Positions 1-9,412 of a DNA stretch of 64,000 nt are shown in pieces. Numbering within the stretch: position 1 is the first letter of the stretch; the number at the start of each line of letters is the position of its first letter. The stretch is from Nematopogon swammerdamellus (Eukaryota > Arthropoda > Insecta > Lepidoptera > Adelidae): assembly GCA_946902875.1 (NCBI GenBank), contig OX336340.1, positions 6,717,739-6,781,738 of the forward strand, read 5' to 3'. The position numbers and the translations under genes are program-made. A model generated the notes under the pieces. The model did no database searches and was not told the DNA's origin. It worked only from the letters and a program-made list of their open reading frames with translations.

Positions 1-2
1 CA

Positions 3-587
3 TGTTTGATAGTAGAGAAATTGGTGAGACCCATCATACTCGGATACAACTTCTTGGAAGAAAATAATGCAACGATAATATGCAAGACACCAACAGCATT
101 AGAGTCAAAAAGGAAAGAATTAATGCAGTTCCAAGAAGAAGAAGAGAAAGAGGAACAATTACTAAAAACAAAAGTCTACAGACTGGACATAACAAAAAGA
201 ATGTTAACAATAATGGAAGAAGAACACCAAGAAACAATAGGAACAGCGGAGGAACAGGAGCCAAAAGTAGGGAGCAGACTTCAACATGATTTACACAGAA
301 GACAGAAACGGTTGGAGAAAGACATAACGCTTCACAAAAAAAAATCAAATATCAGGAAAGTCAGGAGAGAGAAACTAATATCAGAATATGAAGGACAACT
401 TCAACAAATCACACAGTTTGTGACGACGGAAATGAATTGGTTGTCCAAACAGAAGAGCAAGAAACAAGAATCAGACGGGCCTGAGAGAGAAGGATCCATC
501 ATCAATCCACAGTCAGATTTGATTCCGGTTATAGAAGACTACATAGACCAGAATTTTAACCATATAATTAACACATTGGAGTTTTAA
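3..587 (+). CDS. Partial ORF with retropepsin-like start and charged coiled-coil tail
   Basis: The reading frame is open to the left edge and has no ATG until about residue 40 (the first usable codon at base 6 is TTG), so the 5' part lies outside the window. Residues ~8-22 read RPIILGYNFLEENNA, which resembles the C-terminal end of retroviral-type aspartic proteases (hydrophobic-G-x-x-F-L followed by an N/A-rich turn). The catalytic DTG would lie upstream and is not seen. The rest is Glu/Lys-rich, heptad-like and probably a long coiled coil, ending in a hydrophobic IINTLEF. No reverse transcriptase follows; the stop is succeeded by an A-rich purine run (about 587-599) and then tandem repeats. 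It could be a gag-pol remnant of an LTR retrotransposon or a domesticated protease. The family call is an inference from one short motif. Confidence 0.35.
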   Translation, partial: CLIVEKLVRPIILGYNFLEENNATIICKTPTALESKRKELMQFQEEEEKEEQLLKTKVYRLDITKRMLTIMEEEHQETIGTAEEQEPKVGSRLQHDLHRRQKRLEKDITLHKKKSNIRKVRREKLISEYEGQLQQITQFVTTEMNWLSKQKSKKQESDGPEREGSIINPQSDLIPVIEDYIDQNFNHIINTLEF

Positions 588-636
588 AAGAAAAAAAAAC
601 TAAATCTAAACAGATTTCATTAGTAAAGATTTTATT

Positions 637-932
637 TTGTTTTCCATTCATACAGGGGGTTTTCTATTCATACAGGGTGTTTTCTATTCATACAGGGTGT
701 TTTCCGTTCATACTGGGTGTCCATTCATACAGGGGGTTTTCCATTCATACAGGGGGTTTTCTATTCATACAGGGTGTTTTCCGTTCATACTGGTGTCCAT
801 TCATACAGGGGGTTTTCTATTCATACAGGGTGTTTTCTATTCATACAGGATGTTTTCCATACATACAGGGTGTTTTCCGTTCATACTGGGTGTCATCCAT
901 TCATACAGGGTGTTTACCTTTCATACAGGTTT
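637..932 (+). repeat. 20 bp minisatellite, about 15 units
   Basis: Units of 18-20 bp follow the pattern GTTTTCYRTTCATACAGGG, with some units shortened to GTCCATTCATACAGG. Variant units recur in the same order, which suggests higher-order units of four to five repeats. All three forward frames are open across it simply because the unit is short and stop-poor; this is not coding evidence. Confidence 0.95.
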
Positions 933-933
933 T

Positions 934-1300
934 GGGTTAATTCACGTGCGACCCAGCGTGAATTCCTTATAAAAAGGGGGGTCACTTAACATTCTCTGTT
1001 AGGGTTTTAGGTTAATTCACGAGCGTCCCAGCGTGAATTCCTTATAAAAAAAGGGGGGTCACTTAACGTTCTCTGTTAGGGTTTTAGGTTAATTCACGTG
1101 CGTCCCAGCGTGAATTCCTTATAAAAAAGGGGGGTCACTTAACGTTCTCTGTTAGGGTTTTAGGTTAATTCACGTGCGTCCCAGCGTGAATTCCTTATAA
1201 AAAGGGGGGTCACTTAACATTCTCTGTTAGGGTTTTAGGTTAATTCTTGTGCGTCCCAGCTAGAATTCCTTTATTATAATATGAGGACATTAACATGTTC
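934..1300 (+). repeat. 75 bp tandem repeat, 5 units, each with an inverted repeat and TATAAAA
   Basis: Units start near 936, 1011, 1088, 1164 and 1239 (spacing 75-77 bp). Each holds an imperfect inverted repeat (AATTCACG ... CGTGAATT), in most units a CACGTG core, then CTTATAAAA followed by a G-run and GTCACTTAAC. The fifth unit is decayed. The TATA-like motif repeated once per unit would suit a U3 or spacer promoter array, but no transcript start is visible. Confidence 0.93.
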
Positions 1301-1393
1301 GATAGGGTTTAAAATTAAATCTCGCTAGTTCTGGCGTGATGCATCTGTGATAAAAATTACAATAAAGAACACAAGTACACATTGTTAATATAA

Positions 1394-1680
1394 GTTTAAT
1401 TTTAAGGAGATTGATTTTTGTTGTATTTTATGTAATTTAACAGTTTGTAAACAGGTTTAATTTCATAGAAGAAGATTAATAAAATTAATTTTGTTGCATT
1501 TTATGTAATTTAACAGGTTGTAAACAGGTTTAATTTTATAGAAGAAAGTTAATAAAACGATTTTTGTTGCATTTCATGTAATTCAACAGGTTGTAACAGG
1601 TTTAATTTTATTTAAGAAGATTGAAAATATGATTTTGATACATTTTATGTAATTTAACAGTATGTAAACAAGAAAACCTA
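1394..1680 (+). repeat. 72 bp tandem repeat, 4 units
   Basis: Units begin with GTTTAATTT at about 1394, 1455, 1528 and 1600 and contain CATTTTATGTAATTTAACAG. AT-rich and non-coding. It is the third consecutive array of a different unit after the ORF at the left edge. Confidence 0.85.
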
Positions 1681-1754
1681 CAAAGGAAAAGGATTGTGAT
1701 AAAATAGGAACCAGAGAAAATTTATCTAATGGAATAACTTTGTAAAATAAAGTA

Positions 1755-1759
<5 letters not shown>

Positions 1760-1785
<26 letters not shown>
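1760..1785 (+). repeat. Poly(A) tract, 26 A
   Basis: Uninterrupted A-run. It may mark the 3' end of a retrotransposed sequence on the + strand, but no element is recognisable upstream. Confidence 0.6.
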
Positions 1786-2170
1786 TGTAATTTTATTAAG
1801 CGCCTTGTCAAAATTGATTATGTGAAACAACCTACTGTTACGCATAATCGTTACACTATACAAAACCTTCTTCAATTTCTATTATCACGTTATCTATCGG
1901 TGACTTTTATCATGTTAAGGATACTTTGTCGGTAGCGAGCGTATTGAATTGTTGATAGACGTAGTTGTGGGTTACATTCTCATAAATACTGTAAATAAAC
2001 CACTAGAGTAGTGCTCATTAAATTATTGTTAAAATAAATAGATTCATACGGGTTAGAAAATTAAAATTAAATTTCACAGAGTAAGTAAAGTCATGCGGGC
2101 GAAGAAAAAAAAATAATAAATAAATATATTAATTAATTCTAAAATAAAAAGAAAAAAAAAATAATGAACT
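1786..2170. other. AT-rich DNA without recognised feature
   Basis: No ORF, RNA gene or repeat that I can recognise; only A-rich runs near 2107-2162. Confidence 0.5.
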
Positions 2171-2322
2171 ACTTGCATAGCCTAAGCCGGTGATGGTAAG
2201 GTGTGTTATGTGTTCTTCACGGACCAGTTCTGTCCTACCGAACTGCTTACATAGCCTAAGCCAGGAGTGGTAAGGCGTGTATTGCATTGTAAACAGTGAT
2301 GTACTGTATCGGTCCTTACGAT
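2171..2322 (+). repeat. Repeat G, copy 1
   Basis: About 150 bp holding two internal copies of CATAGCCTAAGCCGG-type sequence (near 2176 and 2251) separated by a GTTCTTCACGGACCAGTTC block. A close copy lies at 3186-3345. Followed by a short (AAT)n run at 2326-2343. Confidence 0.8.
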
Positions 2323-2339
2323 AAATAATAATAATAATA

Positions 2340-2392
2340 ATAATTCTCGTCTCCCGTCGCCGGCGAGAATACCGTCTTTTGTTTATGTCTGT
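2340..2392 (+). repeat. Short copy of GC-rich repeat F
   Basis: CTCCCGTCGCCGGCG followed by ATACCGT and a T-rich stretch matches the ends of the GC-rich blocks at 47620-47705 (+) and 17095-17165 (-). Confidence 0.5.
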
Positions 2393-2446
2393 TTGTATAA
2401 ATTTTATATAGGTAATTTATTTTATAAATATATAAAATTAATATAA

Positions 2447-2448
<2 letters not shown>

Positions 2449-2484
<36 letters not shown>
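2449..2484 (+). repeat. Poly(A) tract, 36 A
   Basis: Uninterrupted A-run at the end of an AT-rich stretch that follows the repeat F copy. It may be a retrotransposition tail; no target-site duplication was confirmed. Confidence 0.6.
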
Positions 2485-2485
<1 letters not shown>

Positions 2486-2489
2486 GGGA

Positions 2490-3180
2490 AACAAATATGA
2501 CAAAATAAATAAATAAAATGCTGTACAGTGAGGAGAGTTAGACTAAATTACTTCTAAATAAGAAGTAACAAAAATTTAAAATAGACTTGTTGACTTGAGT
2601 GGATGGTTTTGGATGTTTGTGTAAAATACGCGAGTAAACCTGCGGGTATTGTAGTGTCTGTACTCTGTAGTGAAATTTCCTTCTAATGAGAGCAGCGCTC
2701 TAACCTGAAGGGACCTTTACAAGGAATCAGGATACTTTGGCTTCGTTTGGTTTTCCCATACATTGCTTCGAAAATAATGTTAAATTAAATTCAGTGTGAA
2801 GAACACACAATTTGGGACTTAGAAAAGGTGAGGTGAAAATGCCTTAAGTGCAGAACTTTACATTTTACTGAGTCTGACTCACGCTGGGGAGGGATTATGA
2901 CATCGTCTACTAAAGGCGTTCCGAACACAAAAAAATGGAGCGTTGGAAGTTCAGGATGACATTTTCTGGTCTATTTACAGTGAATGAGTGTAGTATTTGG
3001 TTTGAAATCATTAACCGGAGAAATGTTGGAGGAGTTAAAGTAGAATCGTTTACAAGCATACCGAGTCCGTCTATTCGTCAATAGGTGAGTTAGGATCCAA
3101 AATGATGCATGAGTCGATTTCGAAGTCTTTTGAAAATATGTATCCCGACTACTCTGCCTTTAATGGAAGCTTGTTGTGCT
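2490..3180. other. Unique DNA between two copies of repeat G
   Basis: No coding potential or known element seen. The stretch is bracketed by direct copies of repeat G, so it may be a product of the same duplication or of two independent insertions. Confidence 0.4.
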
Positions 3181-3185
3181 AGGAT

Positions 3186-3345
3186 ACATGCATAGCCTAA
3201 GCCGGAGGTGGTAAGGTGTGTTATGTGTTCTTCACGGACCAGTTCTGTCCTGCCGAACTGCTTGCATAGCCTAAGCCGGAGGTGGTAAGGTGTGTATTGC
3301 ACTGTAAGCGGTGATGTTCTGTTTCGGCCCATACGGTAAAGGATG
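3186..3345 (+). repeat. Repeat G, copy 2
   Basis: Direct copy of 2171-2322 with the same two CCTAAGCCGGAGGTGGTAAG motifs. A further fragment with the same motif occurs at 3538-3575. Confidence 0.8.
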
Positions 3346-3537
3346 AGACTAGAGGTTCCTGCACTGTTGGGAAATCTGTTAGAGGCAGAATATAGGGATC
3401 TAAGGCTTTGAGGTGATAACTTTTGCCTAAATTCCTAGATTTATTAATAATAAACTAAATCAATTACACTAAAATATTTGTTTAATGTAGTATTGGCACG
3501 AGCTGCAAATGGAAGATAAGGGAAAGAGTGCAAACAT

Positions 3538-3630
3538 GGTCTAAGCCGGAGGTGGTAAGGTTGTGGTATGCATTCAAAAAATCTTTTCTCTTTAAGCTAA
3601 GGGAGATAAATCCTAAGCTGGAGGGTAAGA
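3538..3630 (+). repeat. Repeat G fragment
   Basis: CTAAGCCGGAGGTGGTAAGG recurs here once, followed by a weaker relative (CTAAGCTGGAGG) near 3613. Confidence 0.5.
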
Positions 3631-3799
3631 ACTTCCTAAAGCACGTGGACAGATGGTGTTGAAAAAAAAAAAACACACAAATTAAAAATTATAGAAGAAG
3701 GGGGTCTCTGGAAGGGAACTTGAACCCTAACAGTGATAAATAATTATATATACAAACTTCTTGGAAGGGAACAATAAAACCCTAACAAAGAAGAAGTAA

Positions 3800-4390
3800 T
3801 TTTCAAGATCATAATGTATATAGCTTCTTAACGAGATCAAGCGTCACGGAATGAGGTTCCGTTGACTTTGCTTCGTTACGAACCTCTATGCGGGCGACTG
3901 TGATGGAATCACACAAGGTAAAAAAGATAAATATATAGCCAATAGTAATTCAAAGCTAAATTATAGAACATTAAAACGTTTCATTAACAAAATAATTTAC
4001 ATTACAATTTAACTAATCACCTAATAAATTCAATCGTGACTGCACACTCCACTAAGAAATAAAATGGCGCGAACGGCCATTACAATACGACGCGCAATTA
4101 GACAAACAAGAAATATAATAACATCAGTTGGTTCGCATATAAAACACTATAGAGCGCCGAGGCGGGGAAGGTAGCATGAGGTAATCCTGACACGCGGTGA
4201 GAGGGGAACAAGACATGGGCGCGTACGAAACGGCGGAGAGGTGAGGTAAGAAGGCGCGCGTCTTGCGGGCGCGGGGTCAGAGATCGCGGTATCATCACGC
4301 CGTTTGAGCGCGGTTTGAGGTAGCGAGTCAAGGAGCGCGAGTAGTGATTATTTCGCTGCGAGTTGTTAGTATGAAAGAATGAATTATTGT
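3800..4390. other. Module 1: AT-rich to GC-rich block ending in GTTAGTATGAAAG
   Basis: AT-rich DNA passes into a G-rich, CpG-rich block with repeated ATGAGGTA/GTGAGGTA motifs (4150-4330) and ends in GTTAGTATGAA at ~4367. Two related modules follow (5000-5400 and 5480-5850). The CG-rich part has no supported ORF. I read it as the spacer of a diverged higher-order duplication. Confidence 0.45.
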
Positions 4391-4998
4391 CAAGACACGA
4401 TCGTGACACGCTCCTACTGCGGGGACACCGTACGTTTTGTTCCTATGTGTCAGAAACGTGACAAGCTCATACTAATAATTTATTTTTATTTCCATACTAA
4501 ATTTGTGTCAGGACACGAATGTGACACGGCCATACTACGAGGCCGCCGTTCGATTTGTTCCTGCATGACACAACCGTGTCCAGCACATACTAATTAATCT
4601 AATTTTATCTCCATACTAAAATAGTATCAGGACACGAATGTGACACGGCCATACTACGAGGCCACCGTTCGATTTGTTCGAGCGTGTCACAACCGTGTCC
4701 AGCCCATACTAAAAATTAAATTCTATCTCCATACGAAATTTCGCTTTGTGACACGAACGTGTCACGGCCATACTACGAGGCAACCGAGCGTTTAGTTCCT
4801 GCGTGTCAAGAACGTGTCACGGCCATACTAAGAGGGCGCCGTTCGATTTGTTCTTGCGTGTCCGATTCGTGTCGAGTCCATACTAATGATTCAATTTAAT
4901 CTCCATACTAAATTCGTGTCAGGACACGAATGTGACACGGCCATACTATGAGGTCGCTGGTCTATTTGTTCCTGCGTGTCTGGAATCTGGACATGACG
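4391..4998 (+). repeat. ~120 bp array rich in GACACG/CGTGTC inverted sites (array 1)
   Basis: Five units starting near 4391, 4511, 4631, 4750 and 4922 follow the order GACACGAATGTGACACGG, CCATACTACGAGGC, TTCGATTTGTTCCTGCGTG, CGTGTCCAGC, CATACTAA, then an AT-rich linker. Every unit carries one or two inverted half-site pairs of the type GACACG-nn-CGTGTC. There is no coding potential. It looks like a clustered binding-site array, but no binding protein can be named. Confidence 0.85.
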
Positions 4999-4999
4999 G

Positions 5000-5400
5000 A
5001 GTTTATGGGAATTTGAAGTTTCGTGATCTCTGTGAAGATATCGCACAGGGTCTAAAATTATTTTAATAATTATTTATTAATGATTCAAACTAATACACTA
5101 AACATTTTATAAAGGGAAGAGTATATAAACAAAGTACCAGTTATTAAACAAAAACATAAAATAAAACAAAACAACGTTTCATTGAGTATGACGCCAACAT
5201 TCAAATAAATATCCGTTGGAGCGTGCGCGCGGGGCGGAGAGAGGTATGAGGTAAACAAGACAAGGGGTGAGGTATTACCGAGCTGCGGGCGCGCGTGGGC
5301 CGCGGGGCGAGGCGGAGCGACCTGAGGTAATTTGTCAAGCGGTGCGGGAGGGGTTTTCGTTAAGCGGTGTTAGTATGAAGGAATGGTTTCGTGTCCTGAC
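5000..5400. other. Module 2 of the AT/GC spacer
   Basis: An AT-rich part is followed by a GC-rich part with GAGGTATGAGGTAA-type motifs and then GTTAGTATGAAGGAATG at ~5370, in the same order as module 1 (4367). Diverged copy; no gene seen. Confidence 0.45.
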
Positions 5401-5479
5401 ATGAATAAAACACGACGATGGTAAGGAGATTTCGATTGGTTTCTGCGTGTCCAGGTTCCGTACATGAATAGTATTATCA

Positions 5480-5840
5480 AACACGGAAGATGGTATCACG
5501 CATGTACAGGAATTAATATATAGACAATAAGAAAACTAACAACTTGGAACGTTAGCATTTTAAATGAAAATACTCGAAGAATATAGACGATATTAAACAA
5601 AAATATATAAATAAAACACTCCGTTATGGCGCTAAAAGTCGATTTATTAATAGAGCACATGTAATAACATCAATTAATTTATATAACAAAAGCAACAGTT
5701 CTCTGCATGCGGAGATGCACAATGGGTGCGGGGAAGTGGTGTTAAAACCCCCGAAGTAGAGGTAAATCGCATCGCTGACGAGCGAAACAGCTTTAGGTAC
5801 CATGTGGAAGGTACGAAGAGGGTTTGTTTTCCCTCCAAAA
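5480..5840. other. Module 3 of the AT/GC spacer
   Basis: Weakest copy: AT-rich start, shared AATAAAACACTCCG and ACATGTAATAACATCA motifs, then a short G-rich part. No gene seen. Confidence 0.35.
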
Positions 5841-6115
5841 TCGAATTTATATCGTGTCACAAACGTGTCCAGTTCATACTAAAAACATAAAATTATCCTC
5901 CATACAAAATTACGAGTCCGGACAGAAACGTGACACGGCCATACTACGAGGCAGCCGATCGATTTGTTCCTGCGTGACACAAACGTGTCCAGCCCATACT
6001 AAAAATCGAAATTCAATCTCCATACAAAATCGCGCTCCGTGACACGAACGTGTCATGGCCATACTAGGAGGCCACCGTTCGATTTGTTCCTGCGTGTCAG
6101 GATTGTGACACGAGG
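5841..6115 (+). repeat. ~120 bp GACACG/CGTGTC array (array 2)
   Basis: Two further units of the array at 4391-4998, with the same motif order. The last site (TGTGACACGAGG) ends within 10 bp of the TATA box at 6122, which places the array directly upstream of a core promoter candidate. Confidence 0.85.
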
Positions 6116-6121
6116 AAAGAT

Positions 6122-6188
6122 TATAAAAGGAGAGGGAGGGGAGCGTGGGGAGTTCAGTCTGTTTTTGGAGTCGAAGGAGACGGTCGTG
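6122..6188 (+). promoter_or_regulatory. Core promoter candidate: TATA, initiator and DPE-like motif
   Basis: TATAAAAG at 6122-6129; an arthropod initiator TTCAGTC at 6153-6159 (A+1 at 6156, 34 bp after the first T of the TATA box); and GGTCGT at 6182-6187, which fits the degenerate DPE consensus close to +28. The spacing is slightly long for TATA-Inr. Upstream lies the GACACG array, downstream three CGGCTTCGCTCGCG repeats and three 292 bp units, so a non-coding transcript across 6156-7400 is plausible. Motif-based only. Confidence 0.5.
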
Positions 6189-6223
6189 CGTATTTAGCGA
6201 GAGCCCAGGTACGAAAGTTAGTA

Positions 6224-6365
6224 CGGCTTCGCTCGCGTGAGTTTTCGAATAAGTTCGGGAAAGAAGTATCGCTCGGCTTCGCTCACGTGTATTTTCGATT
6301 GGGTTTTCCTAGTGAATAATTTCACTCGGCTTCGCTCGCGTGTATTTTTGATTGGGTTTTCTTAG
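6224..6365 (+). repeat. Three 50-53 bp repeats beginning CGGCTTCGCTCGCGTG
   Basis: Units at 6224, 6274 and 6327: CGGCTTCGCTCRCGTG, then TTTTYGATTGGGTTTTC-like sequence. The opening motif resembles the start of dispersed element D, here arranged in tandem. Confidence 0.85.
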
Positions 6366-6388
6366 TAAATGAATTTGGTAAAAAAACC

Positions 6389-6680
6389 CCGGTGATTGAA
6401 ATTAGTTTAATTTCGTGAATATTAGTGTGGGAATTTCTGTAAAGCTTTCGGAGTTGCAAATGAAGGTTGAGCTGGATTTTGTAATTTTGGGGGTGATATA
6501 GGGGTTTTCAACTAGTTTTACGGAAAATATTTTGGATGTTCTTTTTGAGCCTTTTGAGTTCTGGATGAAGGTCGAGCTGGATTCTGGAATCTTGACTGGT
6601 GATGGAAGGACTTCCAAAGAACTTTTACAATGACACTATGTCCGAACTGGCCTACCATGAGGACTGGTACATTGGGAAGG
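6389..6680 (+). repeat. 292 bp unit, copy 1 of 3
   Basis: Begins CCGGTGATTGAAATTAG and ends GGTACATTGGGAAGG. It holds two internal related sub-repeats (AATGAAGGTTGAGCTGGATT and GGATGAAGGTCGAGCTGGATT-like). It is all but identical to copy 2 through the central 230 bp. The end GGAAG|GTTTTC could be a weak 5' splice site. Confidence 0.93.
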
Positions 6681-6710
6681 TTTTCTTAGTTCATAAATGA
6701 TTTTGTAAAA

Positions 6711-7002
6711 ACCGGTGAATAAAGTTTGTTTGTTTCGTAAATTTTAGTGTGGGAATTTCTGTAAAGCTTTCGGAGTTGCAAATGAAGGTTGAGCTGGATT
6801 TTGTAATTTTGGGGGTGATATAGGGGTTTTCAACTAGTTTTACGGAAAATATTTTGGATGTTCTTTTTGAGCCTTTTGAGTTCTGGATGAAGGTCGAGCT
6901 GGATTCTGGAATCTTGACTGGTGATGGAAGGACTTCCAAAGAACTTTTACAATGACACTATGTCCGAACTGGCCTACCATGAGGACAGGTACATTGGGAA
7001 GG
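6711..7002 (+). repeat. 292 bp unit, copy 2 of 3
   Basis: Same length and order as copy 1, separated from it by a 30 bp linker. The near-identity points to recent duplication or gene conversion. Confidence 0.93.
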
Positions 7003-7065
7003 TTTTATTTTATATTAAAATATAATGGACTGTGACCTGATCATAAATTTCACGTACATAAAGGA

Positions 7066-7357
7066 AGTCAGTGAATAGAGTTTGTTTAATTCGTGAATTT
7101 TAGTGTGGGAATTTCTGTAAAGCTTTCGGAGTTGCAAATGAAGGTTGAGCTGGATTTTGTAATTTTGGGGGTGATATAGGAATTTTCAACTAGGTTGCGA
7201 ATTATATTTTGGATGTTCTTTTTGAGCCTTTTGAGTTCTGGATGAAGGTTGAGCTGGATTCTGGAATCTTGACTGGTGATGGAAGGATTTCCAAAGAACT
7301 TTTACAATGACACTATGTCCGAACTGGCCTGCCATGAGGACTAGTACATTGGGAAGG
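7066..7357 (+). repeat. 292 bp unit, copy 3 of 3
   Basis: Same length, more diverged in the middle (around 7180-7200). Its end GGAAG|GTATTT is a better 5' splice-site match than in copies 1 and 2. The linker before it (7003-7065) is longer and different. Confidence 0.9.
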
Positions 7358-8160
7358 TATTTTAAAATATAGAGAAGATTAAAAGAAACAAAACCCGATC
7401 TTTAAATTCGTAAATCATACGTATATAAGAGTGTTTGAACCACGCGTAATTTTTAAAAAATATGTCGAATTTAAATATGTAAAATCAGTGGTTTTACCGT
7501 ATTTTGATATAAAAGTATATTTTTATTAAGTGTTAACTTCGCGATTAGATTCAGTGGCGGGTGTTGTGGTTTCGTTTGAATTTATTGTTTTACGCTATTC
7601 TATTTGTAATGGTGTTTTATTTAAGGTGATTTTAGTGAATCGTGTCAGACCGGTTAGGATAGTGGAATTCAAAGGTAAATTTTGTAATATATATGCATAT
7701 GCAACATACTGGCTAGTTACGTTTTAGGACGTAGGGAGATTGCGTAAATCAGGTTTAAATATACCTGTATAGGTTATGTAGATTATGACCAGCACACCAT
7801 TTTAATAAACCCTTAAGAAAATATTCCTAATTGATTTCGGTGAAAGGTGGACCCCTGACCGCATCATTTGGAATAAAACAATTTCTGTAGGTATATCAAT
7901 AGATAGCCACAGAAATATAAACCATAACATATACACTATACACGCACAATTAAAAGCATACACTTATGCCTTTAGGGAGGACAAAAGAATATCTTTTGAA
8001 CTCCAACATAACACTACGAGATTAAATTGGTAAATCTGTCTGAAGATGTATATTTTGTACAGATCAGAAAACGGGGACTCCTAGGGACAAATAATAAATT
8101 TGTAGCTTAAGTACAAATTTATCTGCGTTGGGAGTCACGGGGACTGGCGATGGATAAATA
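7358..8160. other. AT-rich DNA without recognised feature
   Basis: A 65-codon ORF (7530-7727) without any family resemblance is the only open stretch; I do not call it a gene. No repeat of this window recurs here. Confidence 0.4.
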
Positions 8161-8232
8161 TCGTATGGACCGAGGGTCCATACGAATTTAGTGGGGCCAG
8201 TTCCACAAACCCCTTCAAAAGGGGTCAATAAA
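8161..8232 (+). other. Two small hairpins followed by AATAAA
   Basis: Perfect 11 bp arms TCGTATGGACC/GGTCCATACGA with a 3 nt loop (8161-8185); then ACCCCTT/AAGGGGT with a 3 nt loop (8209-8225); then AATAAA at 8227-8232. A polyadenylation site of an old retroelement is possible. No U-tract or animal histone-type stem sequence. Confidence 0.4.
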
Positions 8233-9178
8233 AGTTTGTATTGTTGAAGTTCTAAAATTTAGAAGAAAATATAAAATAATAGATTTCATCTATTGAACAG
8301 CACAACAAAATTAAGCTATCAAGTAATACATTGATCATAATTTAATAATAACAATAACACAAACATCAGAACACTTTCATTTTGAATTTTGGCGGGTCTC
8401 ACAAGCTCGCAAGCGAGGTACGTGAGCGCGCTGTCGAAGCGTGCACATAGAACACAGAGGGAAACCAGAAGGGTTTAATGACTATAGATGAATGAGCAAT
8501 TAGTTTGGTAAGTGCTTTAATGTTGATATTAGAATTTACTAGAATAGATTTAGGAAATGAGAGTTAGTACTCTGAGTTATTACGGTACACAACGGCTTCC
8601 TGAAAAGGAAGTAATAATTGGGTCCATTTTACAGGAATTATGTGTACGAATTAGCGACACTGTTTCTGACAAACCTAGAGATCACTTGAAAGTTATACGC
8701 TGGCCATATTTCGATTCTTTATATTCTAGTTGTTCTAGAGCTAAAGAGTTGATTTTTGATAATTCTGCCTTTAATATCTAAGGAAAAACAATAGGTATAG
8801 GGTAGAGGTTATTACAATTCTTTTGTAGAAACTAAATCGTCTGAGAAATTTGGTCGTGGATCCTCCAAAATATCATCTCCAAATTCAGCGCAGCTATTCG
8901 CGTTGCCATCCCTTCATATTGTCCACAAAATCATATCGGCGAATTCCCAGCGGAAACTATTTCTAATGCTCACTTGCAGATAATGCAAATGCCCGCTCTC
9001 CATGTCTAAGATTGTTCTCAGCGCAGAATAATGGTGTCTGTAATTTATTTGTTGACCCTCCCATCAGAGACAGAGCCGGGTAGCATACACCCCTAATAGT
9101 CGAGCTGGCTGCGGGTGTACAGCGCTGTTCCGGATGGGGTTTGGAATGAGCTTGTGCAGCTGTGCTCCTGATAATGAT
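8233..9178. other. Unassigned DNA; one unsupported 74-codon ORF
   Basis: The ORF at 8557-8781 starts with an ATG and encodes MRVSTLSYYGTQRLPEKEVI and on. I recognise no domain, and it lacks context such as splice signals or repeats. The region 8960-9180 has the look of a decayed retroelement end but cannot be assigned. Confidence 0.3.
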
Positions 9179-9206
9179 AGAGAGAAACATTATAATGTTT
9201 CTCTCT
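9179..9206. repeat. Perfect 28 bp palindrome
   Basis: AGAGAGAAACATTA/TAATGTTTCTCTCT with no spacer. It may be a joint between two inverted element ends; no element is identified on either side. Confidence 0.8.
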
Positions 9207-9340
9207 ACATATTGATATCTTACGATCTTATCTATTGGTTCGTGTCATCATTATGTTGAATTGTGCGCACACAGACGGCTTAGGTACGCATGTCGGCGAG
9301 TCTTTCCGGATACTTCCATACTTGAAGTAGTCCTGATTAT

Positions 9341-9412
9341 GATGTGCGGGTGTGAAACGTACGATGACGTGCGGATGTGAAACGTACGATGACGTGCGAG
9401 TGTAAAACGTGG
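9341..9412 (+). repeat. ~25 bp tandem repeat, 3 units
   Basis: GATGACGTGCGGATGTGAAA-type units at 9341, 9363 and 9388, immediately before the LINE remnant. Confidence 0.85.

Noticed and set aside
637..989. Three overlapping ORFs in the 20 bp repeat
   Set aside because: Each is the translation of the same short unit in another frame; no start context or conservation.
637..1680. CRISPR-like array
   Set aside because: Direct repeats have no unique spacers of constant length, and the DNA is eukaryotic.
6402..6939. Repeated minus-strand ORF in the 292 bp units
   Set aside because: Starts with TTG, has no ATG, and its identity between copies follows from DNA identity. Copy 3 does not keep it.
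8209..8232. Intrinsic terminator or histone 3' stem-loop
   Set aside because: Bacterial terminators do not apply, and the stem sequence is not the animal histone type; kept only as a hairpin beside AATAAA.
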